Assembly: GCA_046290495.1 (NCBI GenBank) | Contig: JBKAGT010000005.1 | Span: 930,001 to 994,000, forward strand | DNA length: 64,000 nt | Direction: 5' to 3' | Origin: PGYR01 sp046290495 | GTDB taxonomy: Bacteria > Bacteroidota > Ignavibacteria > Kapaibacteriales > UBA2268 | In this document: positions 1-8,709 of the stretch, piece after piece | Numbering within the stretch: the first letter of the stretch is position 1 | How the letters are laid out: the number at the start of each line of letters is the position of its first letter | Program-made: the position numbers and the translations under genes | The notes under the pieces: generated by a model | What the model was told of the DNA's origin: nothing | The model's input: the letters and a program-made list of their open reading frames with translations, nothing else | Database searches by the model: none

Positions 1-1859
1 TTAGCACCGTATTGTTCCACTAATTTTGCAGCTTCTTTTCTCGGCATTCTATCTAGCTCACCCGTGAACACAAAACTTTGCCCCTCTAATTGGTTTCCGG
101 CTTGTTCTTGCTCTTCAGATTCGAATTTTATTCCGGCATCTTTTAATCGACCGATATCTCTTAGTTCTTGTTCATTATTAAAAAAGTCGACTACAGATGC
201 AGCCATAACATCACCAACTTCATGAATTTCAATTAACTGCTCAAATGTAGCATTCTCTAACTCATTGATTGTGCGGAAATGTTTTGTTAGAAGTTTTGCT
301 CCCTTTTCGCCTATATATCTAATTCCTAAACCAAAAAGTACCTTATTGAATGGTTGAGATTTACTTTTTTCGATTGCTTCTAATAATTTTGTAGTACTTT
401 TTTCTCCCCAACCTTCTAGCTCTCTCATTTCATCAGAATATTTATCCAAATAGTAAATATCAGCAATGCTTGATAGCCATTCCCTATCTACGAAATCATC
501 TATTATCTTCTCGCCTAAGCCATCAATGTCCATTGCATTCCTGGAAGCAAAGTGCTCTATCTTTCTCTTTACTATAGTTTTCGAATTCCTATCTGAAATA
601 TAGTGTGCAGCATCGCCTTCTTTTCTAATAATCTTAGCACCGTCAATTTCATCAGGGAATTTGAATTCTGCCGTTCCAGTTGGTCGCTTTTCCACCAAAA
701 CCGATGTAACTTTAGGGATAATCTCTCCCCCTTTCTCCACCATCACATAATCGCCAACCCTTATGTCTTTCTCTGCTATAAAATCCGCATTGTGGAGCGA
801 TGCACGACTAACAGTAGAACCAGAAAGGAAAATCGGCTCCAATATAGCGACAGGTGTAACCGCACCAGTTCTACCTATTTGCAGCTGTATATCCAGAACT
901 TGAGTTTCCATTTGCTCTGCTTCATACTTATAAGCGATTGCCCAACGTGGTGCACGAGCTACAAAACCCAAAGTCTGTTGATGTTCGAATTCATTCACCT
1001 TAATCACAATACCATCTATCATATAAGGCAAATCATTCTTTTTTTCATTCCATTTATCAATGAATGTAAATATCTCATCAACATTCTTGCATACAACCAA
1101 ATCATCAGAAACAGGGAAACCCATTCCTTTTATAATATGAGCATTTTCTATATTGCTGTTTAGTTCATGTTTATCTGAATATAGTGAATAACAATACATT
1201 TGTAAATTTCGGCTTGAGGTAACTTTAGAATCTAGTAGCTTAAGCGAACCAGCAGTAGTATTTCTAGGATTTGCGTATAGTTTTTCTCCTTGCTCGGCTC
1301 TTTGTTTGTTAATTTTTTCGAATTGGGAATTAGTCATATACACCTCTCCCCTTACCTCAAAGTCAGTGAAATCCCCATTCGTATTAAGTGGTATTGATTT
1401 GATTGTCTTTGCATTTGGAGTAATATCGTCTCCTTTATAGCCATCTCCTCTAGTTACCGCTCTGACTAATTTACCAGATTCATAAACTAAACTCAGTGCA
1501 ACACCATCGAATTTTAACTCTGCTGTATAAGTAAAATCAACATCGCCAAGTATCTTTTTCACTCGTTTGTCAAAATCTTCCACTTCCTCACGGCTATAAG
1601 TATTCTGCAACGAGAGCATTGGATGAGAATGTTCTACAGTCTCAAAGCCCTCCACTGGCTCTCCGCCTACTCTTTGTGTGGGCGAATCAGCAGTGACTAA
1701 CTCTGGGTGGTTTGCCTCCATTTCCAACAGCTCATCAAAGAGCGAGTCGAACTCCCTGTCGCTAACCTCTGGCTGATTTTTCACATAATAAAGATAGCTG
1801 TGCTTCTTTACTTTTTCTTTGAGATTATTGTATTTTTCTTGTATTTCTTTCATTTCCAT
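1..1859 (-). CDS. ligA: NAD+-dependent DNA ligase LigA (3' end beyond window)
   Basis: Seals nicks in DNA during replication and repair, using NAD+. About 619 codons are visible; the C-terminal end lies outside the window. In order I read the Ia domain (start MEMKEIQEKYNNL), the adenylation domain with the catalytic lysine motif AELKFDGVA, the OB fold, the HhH region (HFASRNAMDIDGLGEKI) and the beginning of a BRCT domain (GQSFVFTGELDRMPRKEA). Where other LigA proteins carry a four-cysteine zinc finger just before HFASRNA, this one reads DGAKIIRKEGDAAHYISDRN and on, with no cysteine at all (about positions 560-660). A second in-frame ATG lies two codons in (1853). It is divergent from lpdA. 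Identity is certain; the zinc-finger loss is read directly from the sequence. Confidence 0.95.
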   Translation of the reverse strand, partial: MEMKEIQEKYNNLKEKVKKHSYLYYVKNQPEVSDREFDSLFDELLEMEANHPELVTADSPTQRVGGEPVEGFETVEHSHPMLSLQNTYSREEVEDFDKRVKKILGDVDFTYTAELKFDGVALSLVYESGKLVRAVTRGDGYKGDDITPNAKTIKSIPLNTNGDFTDFEVRGEVYMTNSQFEKINKQRAEQGEKLYANPRNTTAGSLKLLDSKVTSSRNLQMYCYSLYSDKHELNSNIENAHIIKGMGFPVSDDLVVCKNVDEIFTFIDKWNEKKNDLPYMIDGIVIKVNEFEHQQTLGFVARAPRWAIAYKYEAEQMETQVLDIQLQIGRTGAVTPVAILEPIFLSGSTVSRASLHNADFIAEKDIRVGDYVMVEKGGEIIPKVTSVLVEKRPTGTAEFKFPDEIDGAKIIRKEGDAAHYISDRNSKTIVKRKIEHFASRNAMDIDGLGEKIIDDFVDREWLSSIADIYYLDKYSDEMRELEGWGEKSTTKLLEAIEKSKSQPFNKVLFGLGIRYIGEKGAKLLTKHFRTINELENATFEQLIEIHEVGDVMAASVVDFFNNEQELRDIGRLKDAGIKFESEEQEQAGNQLEGQSFVFTGELDRMPRKEAAKLVEQYGA

Positions 1860-2023
1860 AGTCGGCTATATAATATAATTACATCCTAACAGTTATATGA
1901 CGCAATATAAAATTAAAAATTAGTGAATAATAATAATTCCCAATTTTTGAGAATGCTATAAAAAAGAATTAAATTGCATAAAATAGAAATTAATTTATAA
2001 TAGAAAATACATAGGTTATAAAA

Positions 2024-3424
2024 ATGGCAAACAAATCATGTGATGTAGTAATAATTGGTTCTGGCCCTGGCGGTTACGTAGCTGCCAACAGAGCTTCTCA
2101 ATTAGGACTAAAAACTATATGTGTAGAAAAAGCAGAATTAGGTGGTGTGTGTTTGAATTGGGGTTGTATCCCTTCAAAAGCATTGCTAAAATCAGCTGAA
2201 TACTCTCACTTCTTGCAACATGCTGATGATTACGGTTTCGAAATTGACTCTGTAAAGAAGAACTTCGGTAAAGTAATAGAAAGATCGAGAGGAGTTGCAA
2301 ACCAGATGTCTGGTGGTGTTAAGTACCTATTTGGTAAATACAAGGTTGACAAAGTTGATGGCTTCGGTAGAATAGCTGCAAAAGGCAAAGTAGAAGTATT
2401 AGACGACAAAGGTAAAGTAAAAGACACAATCAATGCTAAACACATTATCATTGCTACTGGTGCAAGACCAAGAATGATGGACGGAATTGAAGTTGACTAC
2501 AAAAACATTTTAACTTCAAAAGAAGCTATGTTACAAGACGAAGCGCCAGATGAAATGATCATAATGGGTGCTGGAGCTATTGGTGTTGAGTTTGGTTATT
2601 TCTACAACGCATTCGGTACTAAGGTAACGATAGTAGAATATCAGGACAGAATATTGCCAATAGAAGACAAGGACATTTCGAAAGAATTAGCTCGTAGCTT
2701 CAAAAAATCGGGCATTAATTTAGTAACTTCTGCAAAAGTTATTTCTGCTAAGCCAACTAAGAAAGGCGTAGAAGTAGTAATTGAAAGAGATGGCAAGAAG
2801 GAAACACTGAAAGCTGACAAAGCAATCAACGCAATCGGTGTACAAGCTAACTTAGAAGATATTGGCTTAGAAAAAGTAGGTGTAAAAGTAGAAAAAGGTG
2901 CAATAGTAATTGACGAGCTATGCCGCACAAATGTTGATGGCATTTATGCTATAGGTGATGTTGCTGGTGCTCCATGGTTAGCACACAAAGCATCTGCTGA
3001 AGGTATCGCTTGTGTTGAAGCAATTGCTGGCCACTCTGATAAAGGAATCAACTATGATACAATTCCTGGTTGTACATATTGCTTACCGCAAGTTGCGTCA
3101 ATCGGTTTGACTGAAGAAAAAGCAAAGGAAAAAGGTCACGATGTAAAAGTTGGTAAATTCCCTTTCACTGCGAACGGTAAAGCACACGGTATCGGCAAGG
3201 CACAAGGATTTGTTAAGTTAGTATTTGATGCTAAGTACGGCGAAGTATTGGGTGCACACATGATAGGCCCAGACGTAACTGAATTAGTTGCAGAAATTGG
3301 TTTAGCGATTGAACTCGGTGCTACTGCACAATCAATCTTCAAAACAATCCACGCTCACCCAACATTGAGCGAGTCAGTTATGGAAGCAGCAGCTGCAGCT
3401 TATGGCGAGGCAGTGAATATATAA
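2024..3424 (+). CDS. lpdA: Dihydrolipoyl dehydrogenase (E3)
   Basis: FAD flavoprotein that reoxidises the lipoyl groups of 2-oxoacid dehydrogenase complexes or the glycine cleavage system, passing electrons to NAD+. It has 466 residues, normal for the family. The FAD-binding GSGPGG motif is at residues 12-17, the redox-active disulfide C43-C48 lies in GGVCLNWGCIPSK, the NAD-binding GAGAIG is near residue 190, and the catalytic HAHPTLSE motif is close to the C-terminus. It stands alone, divergent from ligA, with no E1 or E2 genes nearby, so it probably serves several complexes. A strong terminator follows. Nothing looks degenerate. Confidence 0.97.
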   Translation: MANKSCDVVIIGSGPGGYVAANRASQLGLKTICVEKAELGGVCLNWGCIPSKALLKSAEYSHFLQHADDYGFEIDSVKKNFGKVIERSRGVANQMSGGVKYLFGKYKVDKVDGFGRIAAKGKVEVLDDKGKVKDTINAKHIIIATGARPRMMDGIEVDYKNILTSKEAMLQDEAPDEMIIMGAGAIGVEFGYFYNAFGTKVTIVEYQDRILPIEDKDISKELARSFKKSGINLVTSAKVISAKPTKKGVEVVIERDGKKETLKADKAINAIGVQANLEDIGLEKVGVKVEKGAIVIDELCRTNVDGIYAIGDVAGAPWLAHKASAEGIACVEAIAGHSDKGINYDTIPGCTYCLPQVASIGLTEEKAKEKGHDVKVGKFPFTANGKAHGIGKAQGFVKLVFDAKYGEVLGAHMIGPDVTELVAEIGLAIELGATAQSIFKTIHAHPTLSESVMEAAAAAYGEAVNI

Positions 3425-3453
3425 TTATATTCCGCAATACTTAGATTTTTCAC

Positions 3454-3487
3454 AACCCTGCACCATTTTGGTGTGGGGTTTTTTAAT
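3454..3487 (+). terminator. Rho-independent terminator after lpdA
   Basis: An 11-bp, G/C-rich imperfect stem (AACCCTGCACC / GGTGTGGGGTT) around an ATTTT loop, followed by a T run, 30 bases after the lpdA stop. Confidence 0.8.
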
Positions 3488-3632
3488 TTAATTTACACAA
3501 CAACTAAAATATTAATAAAGTCTTTTTCGTTATGTATTTTGAAAATAGTACTATTTAATGTTTACATAGTCGGAATAAGCCGAATTAGACTATAAATAGA
3601 AGTAGGTGTATAACTAATAAGGTGTGATTTTT

Positions 3633-4595
3633 ATGAAAAACTTCAATTTAAAAATTTTAGTATTATTGTTAGCTTTTGGTACTTTCATGGTTGGTTGCGA
3701 TAGCGACGATGATGATGACAATCCAACAGGACCTGATTCTAAATCTATTGTTGAATTAGCTTCAGAAACCGATGATTTAAGTATTCTTGTACAAGCTTTA
3801 GAACTAACTGATTTAGACGGTACTTTGGCTGGTGAAGGTTCATTCACAGTATTTGCTCCTACAAATGCCGCATTCGAAGCATTGTTAGCATCAAATGATG
3901 ATTGGAATTCTCTATCTGATATTCCAACAGAAACATTGAAAAATGTTCTTCTTTTCCACGTATTAGGATCAAAAGTTGAATCAACTGACCTAACTGACAC
4001 TTATGTTAACACATTAGCAACTGGTCCAAATGACGAGTTTTTGTCACTTCAGGTTCAAGTAGATGGTGGAGTAATGTTTAACGGAAACGCAAAGCCAATA
4101 ACTACTGATATTGAAGCTAACAATGGTGTAATTCACACTATTGATGCTGTTATGATGCCAAAAAATATAGTTGCTTTAGCTTTAAGTAATGACAATTTTT
4201 CAATATTAGTATCAGCATTAACAGATGGAAGACACAATACTGATTTCGTTGCAACTTTGAATGCAGCAGGACCTTATACAGTATTTGCTCCTACAAATGC
4301 AGCTTTCGAAGCTTTATTAGCATCAAATCAGGAGTGGAATTCATTAGGTGACATACCAATTGAAACATTAGCTGCGGTATTAAGCTATCACGTTGTTGCA
4401 GCTGCAAATGTTCAATCTTCAGAACTAACTGATGGTCAAACTATTAATTTATTTGGTGGTGGAACAGTAGAAGTAGATTTGGATAATGGTGCTGAGTTAA
4501 TTACAACTTCTGGACAAACTGTAAAAGTTGTTATTCCTGATGTTCAAGGTACTAATGGTGTTATTCATGCTATTGATAAAGTAATGCTACCATAA
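3633..4595 (+). CDS. Lipoprotein with two fasciclin (FAS1) domains
   Basis: Predicted surface or periplasmic lipoprotein with two FAS1 domains, a fold linked to adhesion. I chose ATG 3633 rather than the in-frame GTG at 3624 because it gives a clean signal peptide (MKNFNLKILVLLLAFG) and an AAGGTG ribosome site 8 bases upstream. The lipobox is FMVGC, with Cys22 the lipidated residue, followed by an Asp-rich linker (SDDDDDNPTG). The FAS1 repeats share the near-identical motif YTVFAPTNAAFEALLAS / FTVFAPTNAAFEALLAS, and each ends with NGVIHTIDAVMMP or NGVIHAIDKVMLP. About 320 residues. Monocistronic, closed by its own terminator. Family assignment is firm; the ligand is unknown. Confidence 0.93.
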   Translation: MKNFNLKILVLLLAFGTFMVGCDSDDDDDNPTGPDSKSIVELASETDDLSILVQALELTDLDGTLAGEGSFTVFAPTNAAFEALLASNDDWNSLSDIPTETLKNVLLFHVLGSKVESTDLTDTYVNTLATGPNDEFLSLQVQVDGGVMFNGNAKPITTDIEANNGVIHTIDAVMMPKNIVALALSNDNFSILVSALTDGRHNTDFVATLNAAGPYTVFAPTNAAFEALLASNQEWNSLGDIPIETLAAVLSYHVVAAANVQSSELTDGQTINLFGGGTVEVDLDNGAELITTSGQTVKVVIPDVQGTNGVIHAIDKVMLP

Positions 4596-4624
4596 TAAGC
4601 GTAGCTAAAAACTTAGATTGTAAG

Positions 4625-4658
4625 AAAACCACTCTTTTTCATATAGAGTGGTTTTTTT
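4625..4658 (+). terminator. Terminator after the FAS1 lipoprotein gene
   Basis: Perfect stem AACCACTCT / AGAGTGGTT with a run of seven T residues. It ends two bases from the stop codon of the convergent haemoglobin gene. The A run on its left side is short, so it is probably unidirectional. Confidence 0.85.
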
Positions 4659-4660
4659 AT

Positions 4661-5050
4661 TTACTTTACCCTATCTTCTACTTGATTTATTCTATATAAG
4701 AAATTCCTTGCTATCATTTGAGAACGAGCTATTGCCTCGTCGGCTCTTGGCCCTTCGAATAGTTCCAACACAGTTTCGCCGAAAAGACGCAACCACTCTG
4801 CAAATTGAGTGTCACCCATTTTTGTTTTTTTGCTGAGCATAATGTGTTTGTACATAGGTTGGCCACGGAATTGATTTTCACCGAACAGTATTCCAGCCCA
4901 AAAGTTATACATATGAGGCAAGTGGGTGTCCCAATCAATTCCTGCTACGTCATTAAATATGAATCCTAAGATTTCACTTTTCTGGACCTTACCGTAGAAG
5001 GTATCTACCATCAATTTTATGTCTTCTTTGTCTCTTATATCGTGTTTCAT
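4661..5050 (-). CDS. Group III truncated haemoglobin
   Basis: Small 2-on-2 haem protein of 129 residues, the usual size. Group III globins are thought to bind O2 or NO and take part in respiration or nitrosative-stress defence. Family features seen are the N-terminal DKEDIKLMVDTFYGKV helix, MYNFWAGILFG in the E-helix region, the proximal histidine (H69 in PMYKHIMLS) and the conserved FAEWLRLFGETV helix with Trp86. It lies downstream of the umuD-like pair on the same strand, 88 bases away, and could be transcribed separately. No reductase partner is adjacent. Confidence 0.93.
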   Translation of the reverse strand: MKHDIRDKEDIKLMVDTFYGKVQKSEILGFIFNDVAGIDWDTHLPHMYNFWAGILFGENQFRGQPMYKHIMLSKKTKMGDTQFAEWLRLFGETVLELFEGPRADEAIARSQMIARNFLYRINQVEDRVK

Positions 5051-5138
5051 AATAGCTTTTCTTTATAATTAAAACATTATGTATAACGGACTATTCTATC
5101 TTATATTTATGTGAAAATAAGATTAATTATATATTCTT

Positions 5139-5564
5139 TTATACTTCGTGGATTATGTGCTTCACTACGCCCTGAATCTCGAACTTACAGTAGCCTGTGA
5201 TTTCTATTGGTAGGTATTTTTGGTTAGCAGAAACGAGGTATATTTGCCCATTAACACGGTGCAATTTCTTTACTGTCATTTCCCCATCTAACGAAGCCAC
5301 AACTATCTGACCATCTTTCGGTTCTGCCTTAGCATCTACAATAAGTATATCTCCTTCGTGTATGTTCTCGTCTATCATACTATCTCCAGTCACACGAGCC
5401 AAATAGACATCTTTCGACCCAGTCAATAACATATTGCCGAGGTCAATACTACTTTCTACACTCTCTATTTTTCCACCGCGCTGTATTATAGCTGAGCGAA
5501 GAGGTGCCTCGAAAGTAAACCCATTTTTTGGGTTACCATATTTTTCTGCTTTTAATCTATGCAT
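5139..5564 (-). CDS. umuD: UmuD-like S24 peptidase with intact Ser/Lys dyad
   Basis: UmuD/LexA-family serine peptidase of 141 residues. In the known system UmuD self-cleaves upon SOS induction and then joins UmuC to form translesion polymerase V. The catalytic nucleophile S62 (RVTGDSMIDENI) and the general base K99 (EMTVKKL) are both present. The N-terminal arm (APLRSAIIQRGGKIES) does not contain an Ala-Gly or Cys-Gly pair at the position where UmuD is cut. It lies 58 bases downstream of a paralogue that has the opposite defects. No umuC is in the window. Family firm; the role in SOS mutagenesis is inferred. Confidence 0.85.
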   Translation of the reverse strand: MHRLKAEKYGNPKNGFTFEAPLRSAIIQRGGKIESVESSIDLGNMLLTGSKDVYLARVTGDSMIDENIHEGDILIVDAKAEPKDGQIVVASLDGEMTVKKLHRVNGQIYLVSANQKYLPIEITGYCKFEIQGVVKHIIHEV

Positions 5565-5622
5565 TTATTTTTCAGTCTTGTTTTAGATTCACAAGACATA
5601 GTAATCAAAACTTGTGCCGATA

Positions 5623-6051
5623 TTACAACGAATGAATAACTTTAGTTACTGTACCTAGTAACTGAAACTCTATCAATGCTTTATCATTATCTAAAGATAA
5701 GAACTGCCCTGTGTGTGATTCTAAGAATCTCTCGCCTTCTATTTCTCTGTAGAATCTAACTGCCAGTTCATCGTTAACAGAAGCGATAACAAATTTGCCG
5801 TCAGTTGGCTCAATTGAAGTATCAATTATCAATATATCATTATCGGATATACCGACATCTTTTAGCATATCACCCTTTACTTTCACAAAGAAAGTAGCAG
5901 CTGGACGCTCTACTAAAAAATCATTCAAATCTACTTCTCTGTCTACATCCCCCTCGACTGGTATTGGAATACCCGCAGCTACCGACATTGTAAAAAACGG
6001 TATCTTTCTGTCGGATTTTGGTAAAAACCCGATTATCTCAAAATTGCTCAT
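5623..6051 (-). CDS. UmuD-like protein with lost catalytic dyad
   Basis: 142-residue UmuD homologue. Its body aligns closely with E. coli UmuD: AGIPIPVEGDVDREVDLNDF resembles the CGFPSPAADYVEQRIDLNQL segment, and PAATFFVKVKGD resembles PSATYFVKASGD. The catalytic serine is Met62 (KGDMLKDVGI) and the catalytic lysine is Arg99 (ELAVRFYRE), so self-cleavage should be impossible. The cleavage site itself, A26-G27 in SVAAGIP, is retained. It is the first gene of a pair with the active-dyad paralogue. It could be a substrate or dimer partner of that protein, or a decaying copy, though its body shows no disruption. Confidence 0.82.
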   Translation of the reverse strand: MSNFEIIGFLPKSDRKIPFFTMSVAAGIPIPVEGDVDREVDLNDFLVERPAATFFVKVKGDMLKDVGISDNDILIIDTSIEPTDGKFVIASVNDELAVRFYREIEGERFLESHTGQFLSLDNDKALIEFQLLGTVTKVIHSL

Positions 6052-6136
6052 CTTATGATTACCTAAGAATTGTGGAAAACTTCCTTTATGCTAATTCTAA
6101 TATATAATATAATTATATATAAAGCAAAAGAAAAAG

Positions 6137-7369
6137 TTACCTCAATACCGCTAAGCTCTTCTCTATCGCTTGTACAAAATAATCGATTTCTTCTTTGGTG
6201 TTGTAGAATGAAAATGAAGCACGGATAGTTCCTTGTATGTCGAACCGCTTCATAACTGGTTGGCTGCAGTGGTGTCCTGTGCGGACTGCCACTCCCATTT
6301 TATCTAAGAACATACCCAAATCGAAATGAAATACACCATCGAAATTGAAGGGCAATATGCTCTTGTTTATTGCAGATTTGTTGTATCGAATAGAGCCATC
6401 TATACCGTCGATCTTATCATTTGCATAAGCTAATAGCTCATCTTCATATCTGTCGATATTATCTAACCCAATTGAATTGATATAGTCAATAGAAGCACCT
6501 AAGCCAATAGCTCCAACTATATTCGGAGTGCCTGCTTCGAATTTATATGGCAACTCATTGTAGGTCGTTTTTTCCATTGTCACTTCAGTTATCATCTCGC
6601 CTCCACCTTGGTATGGAGGAAGTTCTTCTAATAGCTCTTCCTTGCCAAAAAGAATACCGATGCCAAGTGGGCCATATAGTTTATGACCAGAAAAGCAGTA
6701 AAAATCACAGTTTAAATCCTGCACATCAATAGGGATGTGTTGTACAGATTGCGCACCATCAATCATCAGTTTGGCCCCTACACTGTGAGATTTGGTAATG
6801 ACTTTTTTCACATCATTGAGTGTGCCAAGTGAATTAGATACATGGACTAAACTTACAACTTTAGTCCTTTCAGTGATTAATTCATCTAATTTGCTATAAT
6901 CTAGCTCAGAATTGTCTGTAACAGGTATGTATTTTAATTTAGCATTTTTTTCATCTGCAATCATTTGCCAGGGAACTATATTGCTGTGGTGTTCCATCTG
7001 GGTTATTAGTATTTCATCGCCTTCGTTGATATACTTTTTTCCAATAGTGTATGCGGCTAAGTTTATCGAATCTGTAGTTCCTTTGGTGAATACAATCTCA
7101 TTTGTAGATTTCGCATTCATGAATTGGCGGACAGTTTCCCTCGCCCCCTCATATTCTTCTGTAGCCAATTGGCTTAAAGTGTGGACTCCTCTGTGAACAT
7201 TCGAATTTAACTTTGAGTAATATTCTTGTACCTTATCTAACATTTGCTGTGGCTTCTGAGTAGTAGCGCCGTTGTCAAAATAGATTAGATTGTTCCCATT
7301 CACTTTTTCATTCAGAATGGGAAAATCTTTTCTAATCTCTTTGACATCAAATGTTTCTAATGTTTCCAA
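6137..7369 (-). CDS. sufS: Cysteine desulfurase SufS
   Basis: PLP enzyme that removes sulfur from L-cysteine as a persulfide for Fe-S cluster assembly on SufBCD. It has 410 residues, normal for group II desulfurases. The PLP lysine is K230 (CFSGHKLYGPLG), the histidine pair lies in QMEHHSNIVPW (H127-H128), and the persulfide-carrying Cys368 sits in AVRTGHHCSQP. It is the last gene of the suf operon, two bases after sufD. No sufE or sufU acceptor gene follows, so that partner must be encoded elsewhere or not used. Confidence 0.97.
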   Translation of the reverse strand: METLETFDVKEIRKDFPILNEKVNGNNLIYFDNGATTQKPQQMLDKVQEYYSKLNSNVHRGVHTLSQLATEEYEGARETVRQFMNAKSTNEIVFTKGTTDSINLAAYTIGKKYINEGDEILITQMEHHSNIVPWQMIADEKNAKLKYIPVTDNSELDYSKLDELITERTKVVSLVHVSNSLGTLNDVKKVITKSHSVGAKLMIDGAQSVQHIPIDVQDLNCDFYCFSGHKLYGPLGIGILFGKEELLEELPPYQGGGEMITEVTMEKTTYNELPYKFEAGTPNIVGAIGLGASIDYINSIGLDNIDRYEDELLAYANDKIDGIDGSIRYNKSAINKSILPFNFDGVFHFDLGMFLDKMGVAVRTGHHCSQPVMKRFDIQGTIRASFSFYNTKEEIDYFVQAIEKSLAVLR

Positions 7370-7371
7370 TG

Positions 7372-8685
7372 TTACATACCGAATTTCTTTTCAACTTGAT
7401 GAGTTATATAATCTCTCACTGGTTCTATGCTAATCTTGTCGATTATCTCCTGAGAGTAAGCGAATAGTAACATTGCTTTGGCTTTATCTTTTGGAATAGC
7501 TCTAGCTTGTAGGTAGAACAAAGCATCTTTGTCGATAGATCCAGTAGAAGAGCCGTGACTACATTTTACATCGTCAGCATAGATTTCTAACTCTGGCTTA
7601 GCATTTACTTTTGCTGTATCTGTAAGCAATACATTCTTACTAGATTGATACGCATTAGTTTTCTGCGCATCAGGTCTAACTAATATTTTACCGTTGAAAG
7701 TACCAATTGAATTCCCATCTAATACACCTTTATAAAGCTCATTACTCTCACAGTGAGGAGTAGCATGATCAACAAAAGTGTGATTGTCAATCAGATTTCT
7801 CTCACTACCATAGTAATAGCCGAAGTAATTTGTGTTGATATTTCCGCCATTGTGAGTAGTACCCAAGTCATTTCTAACAAATTTACCGTTCAGAGTAATT
7901 GTGTTGTTAGTATATACAGAATCTTTTTCTTGGAATGCTTCAGACTGTGCAAAGTAAACACCCTTGTCACTATCATTTTGGAATTTGATATGCTCTAAAT
8001 TAGCATTACTACCAATATAAATTTCAGTTGCAATGTTCATAATACCAACATTGTCACCAAAGGTTACATTAGTCTCATATAGCTTTGCTTCAGCAGTATC
8101 TTCAACAACTATCAAGTTTCTTGTTTGCTTAAACTGATTGCTGTTCTGAGTATCAACTATATTTAGAATGTGGACTGGGTTATCAGCAACCAAACCCTTT
8201 TTAGCTTTTATAAACACACCATCGAATGAAAGTGCTGTATTTATAGCAGAAAATACATTCTCATCATTTTTCAGATACTTGTTATAATACTTATCCAAAT
8301 CTTCTTGGTTCTCACTGTGAGCTGATTTCATACTTTTAATCTCTAAATTACTATTGAAATCAGATAACTCTTCGTTGTAATAGCCATTGACTAATACAAC
8401 TACATTGTCAAGACCTTCTACTTTGTGTTCATTTACAATCTGAGGAGTAATATTGTGCTTGTGTTCTGAAATATCATAATCGAACTCTAAGCCATTCAGA
8501 AAACCTACATTAGTGTATTTCCACATTTCATGTTTCAAAGTTGGTAGCCCATTTTCCTGGAAAATAGACATAGCATTTCTTCTTTGCTTGTGTAATTCTG
8601 AATCTTTGTGACCGTTCAGATGAGTTTCAAAAATATCAAAACTGTTTAATATTCTATCTTTGAAATTATTGCCTTTTATAGCCAT
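7372..8685 (-). CDS. sufD: Fe-S cluster assembly protein SufD
   Basis: Scaffold subunit of the SufBC2D complex, 437 residues. The C-terminal beta-helix core carries the family signature DVKCSHGSSTGSIDKDALFY and the segment ARAIPKDKAKAMLLFAYSQEII. The N-terminal part (NGLPTLKHEMWKYTN) is the usual helical domain. It sits between sufC (24-base gap) and sufS (two-base gap), which indicates co-transcription. No unusual residues were noticed. Confidence 0.95.
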   Translation of the reverse strand: MAIKGNNFKDRILNSFDIFETHLNGHKDSELHKQRRNAMSIFQENGLPTLKHEMWKYTNVGFLNGLEFDYDISEHKHNITPQIVNEHKVEGLDNVVVLVNGYYNEELSDFNSNLEIKSMKSAHSENQEDLDKYYNKYLKNDENVFSAINTALSFDGVFIKAKKGLVADNPVHILNIVDTQNSNQFKQTRNLIVVEDTAEAKLYETNVTFGDNVGIMNIATEIYIGSNANLEHIKFQNDSDKGVYFAQSEAFQEKDSVYTNNTITLNGKFVRNDLGTTHNGGNINTNYFGYYYGSERNLIDNHTFVDHATPHCESNELYKGVLDGNSIGTFNGKILVRPDAQKTNAYQSSKNVLLTDTAKVNAKPELEIYADDVKCSHGSSTGSIDKDALFYLQARAIPKDKAKAMLLFAYSQEIIDKISIEPVRDYITHQVEKKFGM

Positions 8686-8709
8686 CTTGTTTTGCCTCGC
8701 TATTTATAT

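Noticed and set aside
603..1163. Open frame of 186 codons on the plus strand
   Set aside because: Lies entirely antisense to ligA, has an implausible Cys/His/Phe-rich composition and no ribosome site.
1860..2023. Possible promoter elements between ligA and lpdA
   Set aside because: Several AT-rich near matches exist, but none combines TTG and TAnnTTTG at a sensible distance.
3700..3735. Asp-rich stretches in several lipoproteins as calcium-binding sites
   Set aside because: They sit directly after the lipidated cysteine and look like export or linker sequence, without a DxDxDG pattern.
3614..4000. Open frame on the minus strand over the fasciclin gene
   Set aside because: Antisense shadow produced by the regular codon use of the FAS1 domains.
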